Of a stretch of 64,000 nt of DNA, positions 1-7,576 are shown one piece after another (position 1 is the stretch's first letter; the number at the start of each line of letters is the position of its first letter). Origin of the DNA: Streptococcus sp. D7B5 (GTDB lineage Bacteria; Bacillota; Bacilli; Lactobacillales; Streptococcaceae); assembly GCF_029691405.1 (NCBI RefSeq), contig NZ_CP121467.1, positions 1,612,001-1,676,000 of the forward strand, written 5' to 3'. A model generated the notes under the pieces. The model saw only the letters and a program-made list of their open reading frames with translations. It did no database searches and was not told the origin of the DNA. Made by a program: the position numbers and the translations under genes.

Positions 1-1
1 T

Positions 2-574
2 CTCTTTGCCCAGGGGCGAGATGGACTCTATATCATTGACCAGCATGCAGCTCAGGAGCGGGTTAAGTACGAGGAATACCGTGAAAGCATCGGCAATGTT
101 GACCAGAGTCAGCAGCAACTCTTAGTGCCCTACATCTTTGAATTTCCTGCGGATGATGCCCTTCGTCTTAGAGAAAGAATGCCTCTCCTAGAGGAAGTAG
201 GTGTTTTTCTAGCAGAGTATGGAGAAAATCAATTTATCCTGCGTGAACATCCTATTTGGATGGCAGAAGAGGAGATTGAGTCAGGCATCTATGAAATGTG
301 TGATATGCTCCTTTTGACCAAGGAAGTTTCGATCAAGAAATACCGAGCAGAGCTGGCTATCATGATGTCCTGCAAACGGTCTATCAAGGCCAACCATCGC
401 ATCGATGACCACTCAGCCAGACAACTCCTTTATCAGCTTTCTCAATGTGACAATCCTTACAACTGTCCCCACGGACGTCCTGTTTTGGTGCATTTTACCA
501 AGTCGGATATGGAAAAAATGTTCCGACGCATTCAGGAAAATCATACGAGTCTCCGTGAGTTGGGGAAATATTAA
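2..574 (+). CDS. mutL: DNA mismatch repair protein MutL, C-terminal part (truncated by window start)
   Basis: The frame is open from base 2 and encodes the C-terminal dimerisation domain of MutL, the ATPase that couples MutS mismatch recognition to excision. The MutL signature DQHAAQER is read at the very start, followed by a region with CKRSIKANH and CPHGRP motifs typical of the MutL C-terminal fold. The N-terminal GHKL ATPase part lies outside the window, so the start is not seen. In streptococci mutL (hexB) usually follows mutS. The gene ends at a clear terminator hairpin. Identification rests on motifs seen directly. Confidence 0.95.
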   Translation, partial: LFAQGRDGLYIIDQHAAQERVKYEEYRESIGNVDQSQQQLLVPYIFEFPADDALRLRERMPLLEEVGVFLAEYGENQFILREHPIWMAEEEIESGIYEMCDMLLLTKEVSIKKYRAELAIMMSCKRSIKANHRIDDHSARQLLYQLSQCDNPYNCPHGRPVLVHFTKSDMEKMFRRIQENHTSLRELGKY

Positions 575-580
575 GAACAC

Positions 581-617
581 AAAAAGCCTTTGTTTTTTCC
601 AAACAAGGCTTTTTAGC
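581..617 (+). terminator. Rho-independent terminator after mutL
   Basis: An imperfect inverted repeat (AAAAAGCC...GGCTTTTT, with GTTT/AAAC continuing the stem around one bulged T) begins 7 bases after the mutL stop. The arms are A/T-rich on both sides, so it could act in both directions and also serve the leftward XRE gene. Confidence 0.75.
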
Positions 618-714
618 TTTTCTATGGTGGGAATTTTGAATGGACATGGCAACTTGCCATGAGGTTTACACTTGCTTGACAAGAAAAAGTAATGAGAAAT
701 ATGATTCAATTGAC

Positions 715-1212
715 TCAAGGTTTCATAGAGTCGTCTTGGTTTGAGGGATTCTCAAGACCAATCACTTTATCAAGATAACGTTGTTTGGTTTTGAGAGTCT
801 TGCTGATAGCAATCGCTGAAGCAATCAAAAGAACGAAGGTCAGCCAAATCCAGGCGGTGAACTCGGCTGGAAAACTAGAACCAGCTAAAAAGAGATAGAT
901 AGCCAGAGCTAAGACGAAAATATAAATCACCTGCCAGAGGCCAAAAGATTTAACTTCTTTATAGTATTTGTCCTTATCTTCCTCCAAAATCACTTCTGTA
1001 GAAGTTTTTTCAGAGTTTTCATCTAGTAGTAGATAGTCAGTTGTCACTTGAAAAATCTTGCTTAATTCAATGATTTTTTCGATTTCTGGAAGAACTTGAC
1101 CAGACTCCCACTTGGAGATACTTTGCCGAGAGACATTGATTTGTTCTGCTAGCTTTTCCTGGGACCAACCTTTTTCCTTTCGGAGCTCAAATAGTTTTTC
1201 TGCGAGTTTCAT
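715..1212 (-). CDS. XRE-family transcriptional regulator with C-terminal membrane segments
   Basis: The first 60 residues are a Cro/C1-type helix-turn-helix ([20 protein letters not shown], then [12 protein letters not shown]). After a charged linker come two hydrophobic stretches (about residues 95-112 and 120-138), so this looks like a membrane-anchored DNA-binding protein, an architecture common in Firmicutes. Target genes are unknown; the divergent MFS transporter next door is a reasonable candidate by position only. The start is set by a good AGGAGG ribosome-binding site just upstream. Confidence 0.85.
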   Translation of the reverse strand: MKLAEKLFELRKEKGWSQEKLAEQINVSRQSISKWESGQVLPEIEKIIELSKIFQVTTDYLLLDENSEKTSTEVILEEDKDKYYKEVKSFGLWQVIYIFVLALAIYLFLAGSSFPAEFTAWIWLTFVLLIASAIAISKTLKTKQRYLDKVIGLENPSNQDDSMKP

Positions 1213-1263
1213 GATTCTATCCTCCTTTTTCTACCTCTATCCTAACAATTTTTACTTATAATG

Positions 1264-1292
1264 AGAATACAATCTCTTGTACTATTTGTCAA
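1264..1292 (-). promoter_or_regulatory. Sigma-70 promoter of the XRE regulator
   Basis: On the minus strand TTGACA (1292-1287) and TATTCT (1269-1264) are separated by 17 bases, about 50 bases upstream of the XRE start codon. Confidence 0.75.
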
Positions 1293-1384
1293 CCAGAGGG
1301 TGCACCTTTTGTTGCAGTCTGTCTCGGGGAAATATGATATACTAGGTAAGAAAAAGCGAAGAAATTATGAAAAAGGAATGAAAG

Positions 1385-2617
1385 ATGAAAGAATTTTTTG
1401 CCCTCCCCAAGCAAATTCAAATGCGGGAATGGATGAGCTTTGTAGCACGGATTTTAGAGAGTGCCATTACTCCTTTTATGGCCATGTACTATGTTCAATA
1501 TTTTGGAGCCTTTTGGGCGGGGTTATTGATGATCACAACCAAACTCATTGGTTTTTTAGCTGGACTGTATGGTGGACATTTGGCGGATCTTTGGGGACGT
1601 AAGAAAGTCATTGACTGGGGAAACTTTGGTCTTGCTAGTGGCTACTTTCTTGTGCTGCTGGCAAATATGCCTAATCATATTTTTCCCTTTTTGACTTTTG
1701 TCGGAATGTTGCTGGCAGAGACCGCAGGAACTTTCTCTTGGCCGGCTATTGATGCGATGATTATTGATTTGACCGACGAGCAAAATCGCCGTTTCGTTTA
1801 TACGATTAGTTATTGGTTTGTCAATGTATCCGTTATGTTAGGAGCAGGGCTTGCAGGTTTCTTTTACGACCACCATTTTTTTGAGCTGCTTCTGGTTTTG
1901 ACGGTGATTAGCTTCTTGAATTTTTTCCTCGCTTGGAAATATTTTTCAGAAAGCAAGCCAGCTAATCTGGTCTTTGAGCATGGTAGCAGTCCTTTGGCAA
2001 CTGTGAAAAATTATGTTTCTGTTTTTCAGGACAAAATTTTCCTACTTTATACGTTAGGGACTGTATTTAATGGTGTTATCTGGTTGCAAATTGACAATTA
2101 TATACCCGTTCATTTGAAAGAGTCATTCATCGCGAGTAGTGTTTTCGGTATTCATATTTCAGGAGCTAAGATGCTCAGTATCATGGTTTTTATCAATACC
2201 CTGATTATTGTTTGCTTCATAACGACTGCCAATCGTTTGACCAAGGAAATGAAGATCATACCGCAGTTTTTATTGGGAAGTATTATCTTTGACTTGGGTA
2301 TGCTTTTCACCATTGTCTTCAGGAGTTTCTGGGCTCTGTTTTTGCTAGCCATTCTCTATACTATGGGGGAACTCATCTGCATGCCGCCAAGCCAAGTTTT
2401 GCGGGCGGAAATGATGAATGAGAATAAGCTCGGAACCTACTCAGGTTTCCTTAATATGGCGCAGCCTTTAGCGTCTATTTTAGCGGGGGCGATGATTTCT
2501 ATCAGCGCTGCAACAGGTGCTGTAGGTGTTTGGCTCGTTTTTATTGTGTGTGCAGTACTTGGGCTGCTTCTTATCATCAGAGCAGCGCATTTACACGGAA
2601 TTGCAAATCAATTATAG
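1385..2617 (+). CDS. MFS transporter, LmrP-like drug/solute exporter family
   Basis: A 410-residue polytopic membrane protein with about 12 predicted transmembrane segments. The major facilitator motif A is present in the loop between helices 2 and 3 (GGHLADLWGRKK, about residues 63-74). The opening MKEF-x-LPKQIQMREW and the spacing resemble lactococcal LmrP, a proton-coupled multidrug exporter, but the substrate cannot be read from sequence. An AAAGGAATG region precedes the ATG. It ends 12 bases before ruvA, so it may be co-transcribed with ruvA and tag. It faces a divergent XRE regulator that might control it (inference). Confidence 0.85.
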   Translation: MKEFFALPKQIQMREWMSFVARILESAITPFMAMYYVQYFGAFWAGLLMITTKLIGFLAGLYGGHLADLWGRKKVIDWGNFGLASGYFLVLLANMPNHIFPFLTFVGMLLAETAGTFSWPAIDAMIIDLTDEQNRRFVYTISYWFVNVSVMLGAGLAGFFYDHHFFELLLVLTVISFLNFFLAWKYFSESKPANLVFEHGSSPLATVKNYVSVFQDKIFLLYTLGTVFNGVIWLQIDNYIPVHLKESFIASSVFGIHISGAKMLSIMVFINTLIIVCFITTANRLTKEMKIIPQFLLGSIIFDLGMLFTIVFRSFWALFLLAILYTMGELICMPPSQVLRAEMMNENKLGTYSGFLNMAQPLASILAGAMISISAATGAVGVWLVFIVCAVLGLLLIIRAAHLHGIANQL

Positions 2618-2629
2618 AAAGTGAAAATA

Positions 2630-3223
2630 ATGTACGAATATTTTAAAGGAATCATCAGTAAAATTACAGCCAAGTACATCGTATTGGAAGTCAACTCTAT
2701 CGGTTATATCTTGCATGTAGCCAATCCCTATGCCTACTCAGGTCAGGTCAATCAAGAAACTCAGATTTATGTGCACCAAGTTGTTCGTGAGGATGCCCAT
2801 CTGCTCTACGGTTTTCGCTCAGAAGATGAGAAAAAGCTCTTTCTCAGTCTGATCTCGGTCTCAGGGATTGGTCCTGTGTCAGCTCTTGCTATCATCGCAG
2901 CTGATGACAATGCTGGCTTGGTTCAAGCGATCGAGACTAAGAACATCACCTACTTGACCAAGTTCCCTAAAATTGGCAAGAAAACAGCCCAGCAGATGGT
3001 GCTGGACTTGGAAGGCAAGGTAGTCGTGGCTAGTGATGACCTTCCTTCCAAGGTCGCAGTGCAAACCAGCGCTGAAAACCAAGAACTGGAAGAAGCTATG
3101 GAAGCCATGCTGGCACTGGGCTACAAGGCGACTGAACTTAAGAAAATCAAGAAATTCTTTGAAGGAACGACGGATACAGCAGAGAACTATATCAAGTCGG
3201 CCCTTAAGATGTTGGTCAAATAG
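2630..3223 (+). CDS. ruvA: Holliday junction branch migration protein RuvA
   Basis: RuvA binds four-way DNA junctions as a tetramer and loads the RuvB motor. The protein begins MYEYFKGII, the standard RuvA start, and is 197 residues long, the usual length; an in-frame GTG at 2621 would add three residues and is less likely. The N-terminal OB fold, the helix-hairpin-helix regions ([15 protein letters not shown] and [16 protein letters not shown], roughly residues 71-125) and the C-terminal RuvB-binding domain ([11 protein letters not shown]) are all visible. It lies between the MFS gene and tag, probably in one transcript. Confidence 0.95.
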   Translation: MYEYFKGIISKITAKYIVLEVNSIGYILHVANPYAYSGQVNQETQIYVHQVVREDAHLLYGFRSEDEKKLFLSLISVSGIGPVSALAIIAADDNAGLVQAIETKNITYLTKFPKIGKKTAQQMVLDLEGKVVVASDDLPSKVAVQTSAENQELEEAMEAMLALGYKATELKKIKKFFEGTTDTAENYIKSALKMLVK

Positions 3224-3232
3224 GAGTATAAT

Positions 3233-3796
3233 ATGCCAAAACGCTGTGGTTGGGTAAAAATGAATAATCCCTTATATGTAGCCTATCATGATGAGGAGTG
3301 GGGGCAACCCCTTCATGATGACCGCGCTCTTTTTGAACTGCTCTGTATGGAGACTTATCAGGCTGGTCTGTCTTGGGAAACGGTACTCAACAAACGCCAG
3401 GCTTTCCGAGAAGCATTTCATGGCTATCAAATTCAAGCGGTCGCGGAAATGACAGATGGGGAGTTGGAAGCCTTGTTAGAGAATCCAGCCATCATCCGAA
3501 ATCGTGCCAAGCTCTTTGCGACACGCTCCAATGTCCAAGCATTTTTACAAGTTCAGGAAGCATATGGCTCCTTTGATGCCTATCTCTGGTCTTTTGTCAA
3601 TGGACAAACCATCATCAATGATGTCCCCGACTATCGCTTAGCCCCAGCTAAAACGTCTTTATCTGAGAAAATATCCAAGGATCTCAAAAAACGTGGTTTC
3701 AAATTCACAGGTCCAGTTGCGGTTTTGGCTTTTCTACAAGCAGCAGGTTTGATTGACGACCACGAAAATGATTGTGAGTGGAAAAACGGAAATTAG
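3233..3796 (+). CDS. tag: DNA-3-methyladenine glycosylase I
   Basis: Removes 3-methyladenine from alkylated DNA in base excision repair. The 187-residue protein begins MPKRCGWVK and has the Tag zinc-snap ligands: Cys5 and His19 near the N-terminus, His177 and Cys181 near the C-terminus (DDHENDC). The YHDEEWG and QAGLSWETVLNKR motifs are characteristic. An AGGAG site lies 7 bases upstream of ATG and the gene starts 9 bases after ruvA, so the two repair genes are probably translated from one mRNA. Confidence 0.95.
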   Translation: MPKRCGWVKMNNPLYVAYHDEEWGQPLHDDRALFELLCMETYQAGLSWETVLNKRQAFREAFHGYQIQAVAEMTDGELEALLENPAIIRNRAKLFATRSNVQAFLQVQEAYGSFDAYLWSFVNGQTIINDVPDYRLAPAKTSLSEKISKDLKKRGFKFTGPVAVLAFLQAAGLIDDHENDCEWKNGN

Positions 3797-3831
3797 TGAG
3801 TCCAAGCGTCTAACTATCTGAGAAAATAGAA

Positions 3832-3862
3832 AAAGCTGAGAAAATTATCTCAGCTTTTTGAT
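3832..3862. terminator. Terminator between tag and SemiSWEET gene
   Basis: A perfect hairpin AAAGCTGAG / CTCAGCTTT with an 8-base loop followed by T's on the plus strand. The preceding A-rich stretch would also give a U tract for the convergent gene, so it is probably bidirectional. Confidence 0.8.
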
Positions 3863-3878
3863 TATATGCTAGTAACTT

Positions 3879-4142
3879 TTATAGTGCAGTAAGAAATGTC
3901 AGTCCACCTAAGACAACGCCAGCTGAGTTTGGAATAATTAGTATCCAATCCTTCTTAGGCTCTTTTGTCCATCCGTAAATAACCCAAATTAAACAAGATA
4001 CTGCTGCGGATAAAGGCTGGAATGGTTGAGCTTTGTTGCCTTGTAAATTGGCAAAAATTTGTGGGATGTAGGCGATAAATACAATAATCCCGATAAAGGC
4101 CCCGATTGAACCGACAATTTGATTTATTTTTTGTTTAGTCAT
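3879..4142 (-). CDS. SemiSWEET / PQ-loop small sugar transporter
   Basis: An 87-residue protein with three hydrophobic segments and the PQ motif in helix 1 (VFIAYIPQIFANLQG), the hallmark of bacterial SemiSWEETs, which dimerise to form a sugar-conducting channel. The second segment carries SAAVSCLIWVIYGW. The start at 4142 is chosen because AAAGGAGGTG sits right in front of it; a 30-residue upstream extension is open but lacks a ribosome-binding site and is not family-like. Substrate is unknown. Confidence 0.85.
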   Translation of the reverse strand: MTKQKINQIVGSIGAFIGIIVFIAYIPQIFANLQGNKAQPFQPLSAAVSCLIWVIYGWTKEPKKDWILIIPNSAGVVLGGLTFLTAL

Positions 4143-4247
4143 ATACACCTCCTTTAAAAAGATATCATAGAAATAAGCAAAATGCAATAAATTCAGACAC
4201 AAATTGTAACGAAAATCAATACCAAAGCACAAAAATGGAGAAATTGT

Positions 4248-5282
4248 TTATTTTTTGTTATCGTCAAAGCGAATGACTTGCTCCTGTGCATCTACATAGG
4301 CGTGAACGCCAAAGGGAACAATGGCTCTTGGCGTTGCGTGGCCGACATTTAGATTATAGACAATCGGGATATTGTTATCAATGATATCCAATAGTGCTTC
4401 CTTATAGTCGTCATAGAAGGTTTCATCCATTGGTTTCCCGACCAAGAGTCCACTGATGACCTTAAATATCCCAGTTTCTTTCAAAGCCTGCAACATTTTT
4501 TTGAAATCCTCAGGTTCAGGTTTTTCTTCACTTGTTTCTAGCAAGAGGATCTTTCCTTCCCAGTCGGATAAGTCAGGGAAGAGTTTGTACTTTTGGCAGA
4601 GCTCCGTGCTGTCTGCGTATCGAGAATTGTCAAAGATATCATAGAGAGATTCAAGGCAACCTCCGAGAATTTCTCCCTCAAACTGGGTATTTCCTTGTAA
4701 CAAGTCAAAACCTGCATTTACATGACTGATACGAGCTGTTCCCAGGGCCTTGGGACTAAAATCAGTCCGTTCCTCATACCAAAGGTCGCTAGGGCGGATT
4801 TCTGAGATTCTCCCAGTCTCGATCAATTCTTTAAAGTAGTGGAGGCTATAGGGCAACATTTCTTTGTCTAACTCACAAATGTCCGCTAGAAATGATTGGC
4901 CGTAAAAAGTCTTGATTCCTAGTTTATGCAACATAAGGTGGTTCATAGTGGTATCCGAGAAGCCAAGAAAAATCTTTTGTTTGATAACTTTTTGTAGTTG
5001 GTCATTTTCAAAAAGGTAGGGTAGCAAGCGATAGGTATCATCCCCACCGATGGCGCATAGGATCATGTCGATGCTATCGTCCGAAAAGGCCTGCATCAAA
5101 TCCTCTGCACGCGTCTTGGGATGATCCTTGATAAAGTCCAAGCCCTTTAGCGAATGGGGCAAAAAGACAGGATTGAGTCCAAGATCCTTGAGACGCTGGA
5201 TACCTAGCTCCACTTCATGTTTGACAAAATACTCTCCGATAACACCACTAGACAAACTAACAATACCAATAGTAGAAACCAT
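4248..5282 (-). CDS. S66 family peptidase (LD-carboxypeptidase / MccF-like)
   Basis: A 344-residue cytosolic serine peptidase of the S66 family. The likely catalytic triad is Ser109 in the nucleophile elbow GFSDTT, Glu249 in LLLETSEE and His315 in NVGHATPR, at the family's usual spacing. S66 members either trim LD-linked muropeptides during cell-wall recycling or, like MccF, cleave microcin C-type nucleotide-peptides and give self-immunity; the long form with AIGGDDTYRLLPYL resembles the MccF branch. It has an AGGAGGAT-type ribosome-binding site. Confidence 0.88.
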   Translation of the reverse strand: MVSTIGIVSLSSGVIGEYFVKHEVELGIQRLKDLGLNPVFLPHSLKGLDFIKDHPKTRAEDLMQAFSDDSIDMILCAIGGDDTYRLLPYLFENDQLQKVIKQKIFLGFSDTTMNHLMLHKLGIKTFYGQSFLADICELDKEMLPYSLHYFKELIETGRISEIRPSDLWYEERTDFSPKALGTARISHVNAGFDLLQGNTQFEGEILGGCLESLYDIFDNSRYADSTELCQKYKLFPDLSDWEGKILLLETSEEKPEPEDFKKMLQALKETGIFKVISGLLVGKPMDETFYDDYKEALLDIIDNNIPIVYNLNVGHATPRAIVPFGVHAYVDAQEQVIRFDDNKK

Positions 5283-5385
5283 ACCTCATCCTCCTAGAAA
5301 TTGATTGAGCCTATTTTATCACAAAAGGTGAGAGAAAACTACAATAATGAGACTCAGAAGTGCTATTGAATCTCAAGAAAGCAGG

Positions 5386-5417
5386 AAAAAAAGCAACCCC
5401 CTATGCAGTTGCTTTTC
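5386..5417 (-). terminator. Terminator of the leftward corA-DUF1129-tfoX block
   Basis: On the minus strand GCAACTGC and a matching GGTTGC arm form a stem followed by seven T's, 27 bases after the stop of the TfoX-like gene. Confidence 0.75.
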
Positions 5418-5443
5418 GTTTTTCTAATCTCGCTAGATATGAG

Positions 5444-5791
5444 TTACTTGGTCAACTCTTGATTATAGGAGAGAGCTAAATCAATCCAGTAAGGAAGTTC
5501 TTTTTGACCTTCGATATCTAGGTCTATATAGCCATGATAAGGTCTCCCTCTCATCAATGTAGTATGAGCTCCTGTTCGGGGTAGAACTTGCTTTTCTATT
5601 TCTTTGCCAATTCTCACCATAACCAGCTCGTCCTTTCTGGAACTGACTGTAAGGACCATTTTCCCACGAATCATAAAGGCAAGGCCACCAAACAGTTTCT
5701 TTTCTTCTAGCTCTTCTTCGAAAATTTGGGGAGGAAGTTTGAGTGCTAGAATTTTTCGAATCTGCTGAGCTAAAGATTGACTATATGCCAT
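5444..5791 (-). CDS. TfoX/Sxy family N-terminal domain protein
   Basis: A 115-residue protein with the TfoX N-terminal fold: the motif KKLFGGLAFMIRGKMVLTVS (about residues 31-50) and the later RIGKE and RGRPYHGYIDLD segments. In Proteobacteria TfoX activates competence genes, but stand-alone N-terminal-domain proteins in Firmicutes have no established role, so a competence function should not be assumed. It starts 15 bases after the DUF1129 gene, downstream of corA, and is likely the last gene of that operon. Confidence 0.8.
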   Translation of the reverse strand: MAYSQSLAQQIRKILALKLPPQIFEEELEEKKLFGGLAFMIRGKMVLTVSSRKDELVMVRIGKEIEKQVLPRTGAHTTLMRGRPYHGYIDLDIEGQKELPYWIDLALSYNQELTK

Positions 5792-5806
5792 AGCTTTTCA
5801 CTTTTC

Positions 5807-6484
5807 TTAATAACGTGATGGGCCCGCGCTTGCACTTCGGATATTGAAACGTTTCTTGAGATAGAAGCGAAGAGCGAGAAGGGCAGCTCCCAGGATAGCC
5901 AAAGGCAATGGAGCAAGGACTGGATTGAGGTTGGCTGGTAGGAAGCTTGTTGCAAAGAAGACAACCAACCAAAGAAGCATAGCAGCGAGGATGACGAGGA
6001 TTGATTTCCAGAAAGGAGGGCGCTGGCTACGATCTGTGTCTGGTCCATAGTACTGGTAGACAAAGTAGTACATCAAGTAGAAGGCAAGTCCTCCTACAAG
6101 TCCAACCAACAAGAGGGTAATCAAGCCATAGCCAATAGCCTGATCTGTAGAGAAGAAGGTAGTCAGAGCGCTAACCAATGCAAAGAGACTGGTGATAAAA
6201 AGGGCTGAGTCCATAATCATGAGTTTTGGATCGTCATTTTCTTTTGGATGCTCTTTTTCGTATTGCTCCTTGACAGTGAAGCTATGAGCCCAGTGGGTTG
6301 GAGCCCCGTAGAGGGAACGTGCAGTCGTCCCCTTGGCTTGCTCTTCAAGGATTTTAGGAATGACTTCCTCAAAGACAGCCTTGATTTCAGCGTCTGTTTT
6401 ACCATCTTTAATAAATTGTTGGGTAGCGATGTGGATAAACTCTTGGTTTTTCTTAGTTAATTTTTGTAAATCAATCTGAGACAT
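5807..6484 (-). CDS. DUF1129 family membrane protein
   Basis: A 225-residue protein: a charged N-terminal region (about residues 1-80; MSQIDLQKLTKKNQEF) followed by four hydrophobic segments and a basic tail. This is the DUF1129 pattern seen next to corA in streptococci; function unknown. The start at 6484 has AAGAGGAA upstream and follows the corA stop by 11 bases; a further in-frame upstream start (6505) would overlap corA and is less likely. Operon position suggests a role linked to ion homeostasis, which is inference only. Confidence 0.8.
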   Translation of the reverse strand: MSQIDLQKLTKKNQEFIHIATQQFIKDGKTDAEIKAVFEEVIPKILEEQAKGTTARSLYGAPTHWAHSFTVKEQYEKEHPKENDDPKLMIMDSALFITSLFALVSALTTFFSTDQAIGYGLITLLLVGLVGGLAFYLMYYFVYQYYGPDTDRSQRPPFWKSILVILAAMLLWLVVFFATSFLPANLNPVLAPLPLAILGAALLALRFYLKKRFNIRSASAGPSRY

Positions 6485-6495
6485 AGGGATTCCTC

Positions 6496-7440
6496 TTAGA
6501 ACCATTTTTTATGGATGAGATAGAGAGTGAGCGAAACACTCATAGCAAAGGCGATAAAGACGATTAACCAGAAGGCATGAGGCTCACCGTTTAGAGGGAT
6601 TTCATTATCCTTAAAGTTCATCCCGTAGGCTGAGAAGATCATGGTTGGGACAGACATAACGATGGTCACGAGAGCCAGGGTCTTCATGATGTTGTTCTGG
6701 TTGTTGGAAATGATAGAGGCAAAGGTCTCTGTCATAGAGTGAAGGACATTTCCATAGATATCTGCCATCTCGATGGCCTGTTGGGTTTCAATCAGAGTGT
6801 CTTCGAGTAGGTCTTCGTCTTCTAGGTATTTCTTGATATTGCTAGTTGCGCTAGTCAATTTCTTAATCACGCGCTCGTTCGTCTTCAGTGAGGCCTTGAA
6901 ATAGACGATGGTCTTTTCCAATTCCATGAGCTCAATCAGCTCTTCGTTTCGAGTGGATTTGTGAAGTTGACTTTCGATTTGTTCACTCTTACGGTCAATC
7001 GAACGAAGGGCCGTAAGGTAAAGTTCGGCGTTGCGATAGAGAATCTGGAAGATAAAGCGTGAACGCATGAAGGTGTAAAAGTTGCGCAGTCTACGGTTGA
7101 TAAAGACATCGAGAACGGGGAGGGGTTCCAAGCAGGTGGTGATAATGGTTTCCTCTGTGATGATAATCCCCAGCGGAATCGTAACGTAGTAGGTACGATT
7201 GTTTCTTTCCTCTGTGATGGGAACGTCCACGATGATCAAAGTGTACTCATCTTCGATGGTAATACGGGACATTTCTTCCGCATCGAGCGGTGCTCGAAGG
7301 TCGGCAATGTCAATGTCGAAGGCGTTAGCGATTTCCAACGATTCATTTTGTGTAGGATTGACGAGGTTGATCCAAGTACCTGGTTCAAGCGTGTCGATCT
7401 CTTTAAATTCCGTTGTTGTTGAGAGAAAAACTTGTTTCAT
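6496..7440 (-). CDS. corA: CorA-family magnesium/divalent cation channel
   Basis: CorA forms a pentameric inner-membrane channel for Mg2+ and related ions. The 314-residue protein has a long cytosolic N-terminal domain, the defining YGMNF signature (GMN at 273-275) at the end of the first transmembrane helix, and a second helix ending in HKKWF. The start is supported by AAAGGATAGGGG. It diverges from uvrA and leads a leftward operon with the DUF1129 and TfoX-like genes. Confidence 0.93.
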   Translation of the reverse strand: MKQVFLSTTTEFKEIDTLEPGTWINLVNPTQNESLEIANAFDIDIADLRAPLDAEEMSRITIEDEYTLIIVDVPITEERNNRTYYVTIPLGIIITEETIITTCLEPLPVLDVFINRRLRNFYTFMRSRFIFQILYRNAELYLTALRSIDRKSEQIESQLHKSTRNEELIELMELEKTIVYFKASLKTNERVIKKLTSATSNIKKYLEDEDLLEDTLIETQQAIEMADIYGNVLHSMTETFASIISNNQNNIMKTLALVTIVMSVPTMIFSAYGMNFKDNEIPLNGEPHAFWLIVFIAFAMSVSLTLYLIHKKWF

Positions 7441-7536
7441 ATCCCCTATCCTTTCCTACTATTCAGTGATTCATTTTTTGCACCGTACTATTATACTATA
7501 AAAACAGCTTTTTGGGTAATAGAATTTCACATTTTT

Positions 7537-7545
7537 TGGTATAAT
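7537..7545 (+). promoter_or_regulatory. Extended -10 promoter of uvrA
   Basis: TGGTATAAT, an extended -10 element, lies about 32 bases upstream of the uvrA start. Because it overlaps the in-frame ATG at 7544, that ATG is likely at or before the transcription start and is not used. Confidence 0.65.
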
Positions 7546-7576
7546 GGAAAGCAATAATGGACTAGAAAGAACAAAG

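Noticed and set aside
413-718. 101-codon ORF opposite the end of mutL
   Set aside because: Shadow of mutL and the terminator region, no ribosome-binding site, overlaps the XRE stop.
2633-2640. TACGAATA com-box match at the ruvA start
   Set aside because: It is formed by the conserved codons Met-Tyr-Glu-Tyr of RuvA, lies inside the gene, and has no T-rich stretch or gene start at proper spacing.
4143-4232. N-terminal extension of the SemiSWEET gene
   Set aside because: No ribosome-binding site, poor family match; AAAGGAGG marks the start at 4142.
5770-6063. ORFs in other frames of the DUF1129 gene
   Set aside because: Serine/leucine-rich shadow translations of a membrane protein gene, no ribosome-binding sites.
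7544-7576. Longer uvrA start
   Set aside because: The ATG overlaps the extended -10 box TGGTATAAT and the family begins [14 protein letters not shown] at 7577.
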